Below, one piece after another: positions 5,767 through 5,835 of a DNA stretch of 5,835 nt. Under the pieces are notes generated by a model, which saw nothing but the letters and a program-made list of their open reading frames with translations, had not been told where the DNA came from and made no database searches. The position numbers were made by a program, and so were the translations under genes. Every line of letters starts with the position of its first letter. Position 1 is the stretch's first letter. The stretch comes from an uncultured Flavobacteriales bacterium. Its GTDB lineage: Bacteria > Bacteroidota > Bacteroidia > Flavobacteriales > Crocinitomicaceae. Location: assembly GCA_946886545.1 (NCBI GenBank), contig CAMPIU010000206.1, forward strand, positions 1 through 5,835, given 5' to 3'.

Positions 5767-5835
5767 ATGAAATATTTTTACACACTAATTGTAAGTCTGC
5801 TATTATCCACCACCTTATTTTCGCAGAAAGTGAAT
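5767..5835 (+). CDS. Exported protein, N-terminal signal peptide only (3'-truncated)
   Basis: ATG at 5767 opens a frame that runs 23 codons to the window edge: MKYFYTLIVSLLLS followed by TTLFSQKVN. This is a classic signal peptide, with a Lys near the N-terminus, a hydrophobic core and a probable cleavage site around LFSQ, a frequent ending in Bacteroidota secreted proteins. The mature part is out of view, so no function can be assigned. It is divergent from the T9SS cargo gene, and the two share a 158-base intergenic region. The call rests on the signal peptide and its position rather than on homology. Confidence 0.72.
   Translation, partial: MKYFYTLIVSLLLSTTLFSQKVN

Overview
The window looks like a Bacteroidota chromosome segment, most likely from the Flavobacteriales; a Crocinitomicaceae/Fluviicola-like source is a guess. 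The evidence is a protein with a gliding-motility-type (CHU_C, type B) C-terminal sorting domain next to a PorP/SprF-like outer-membrane protein, both hallmarks of the type IX secretion system (T9SS). The moderately AT-rich DNA and the lack of Shine-Dalgarno sequences before most starts agree with this. No tRNA, rRNA, CRISPR array, insertion sequence or phage gene was seen.

Layout. Positions 1-671 (+) hold the 3' part of queA, the tRNA queuosine-pathway enzyme, followed by a hairpin-plus-T-run terminator (672-704). Positions 750-1823 (+) encode a single-gene unit: an XRE-type helix-turn-helix fused to a class II Fic (AMPylation) domain. Three related half-sites (715-748) lie just before its start and could be an autoregulatory operator. 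A symmetric terminator (1831-1864) separates it from a convergent minus-strand block.

The minus-strand block, read from 5608 down to 1870, has four genes: a secreted 429-residue PKD/Ig-like protein with a type B T9SS sorting domain; a PorP/SprF-family barrel protein whose ATG overlaps the preceding stop by one base; a lipoprotein with a long coiled coil and a C-terminal OmpA/MotB-like peptidoglycan-binding domain; and a small CoA-binding Rossmann protein. No strong internal terminator was found, so all four may share a transcript. The first three form a cargo, outer-membrane partner and cell-wall anchor set. The link to the CoA-binding gene may be positional only. A divergent gene starting at 5767 (+) encodes an exported protein, of which only the first 23 residues are present.

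The genes are mostly of known families. The items most worth a second look are the operator-like repeats before the HTH-Fic gene, the HTH-Fic fusion itself, and the compact cargo/PorP/OmpA cassette. I did not find convincing evidence of a wholly new system.
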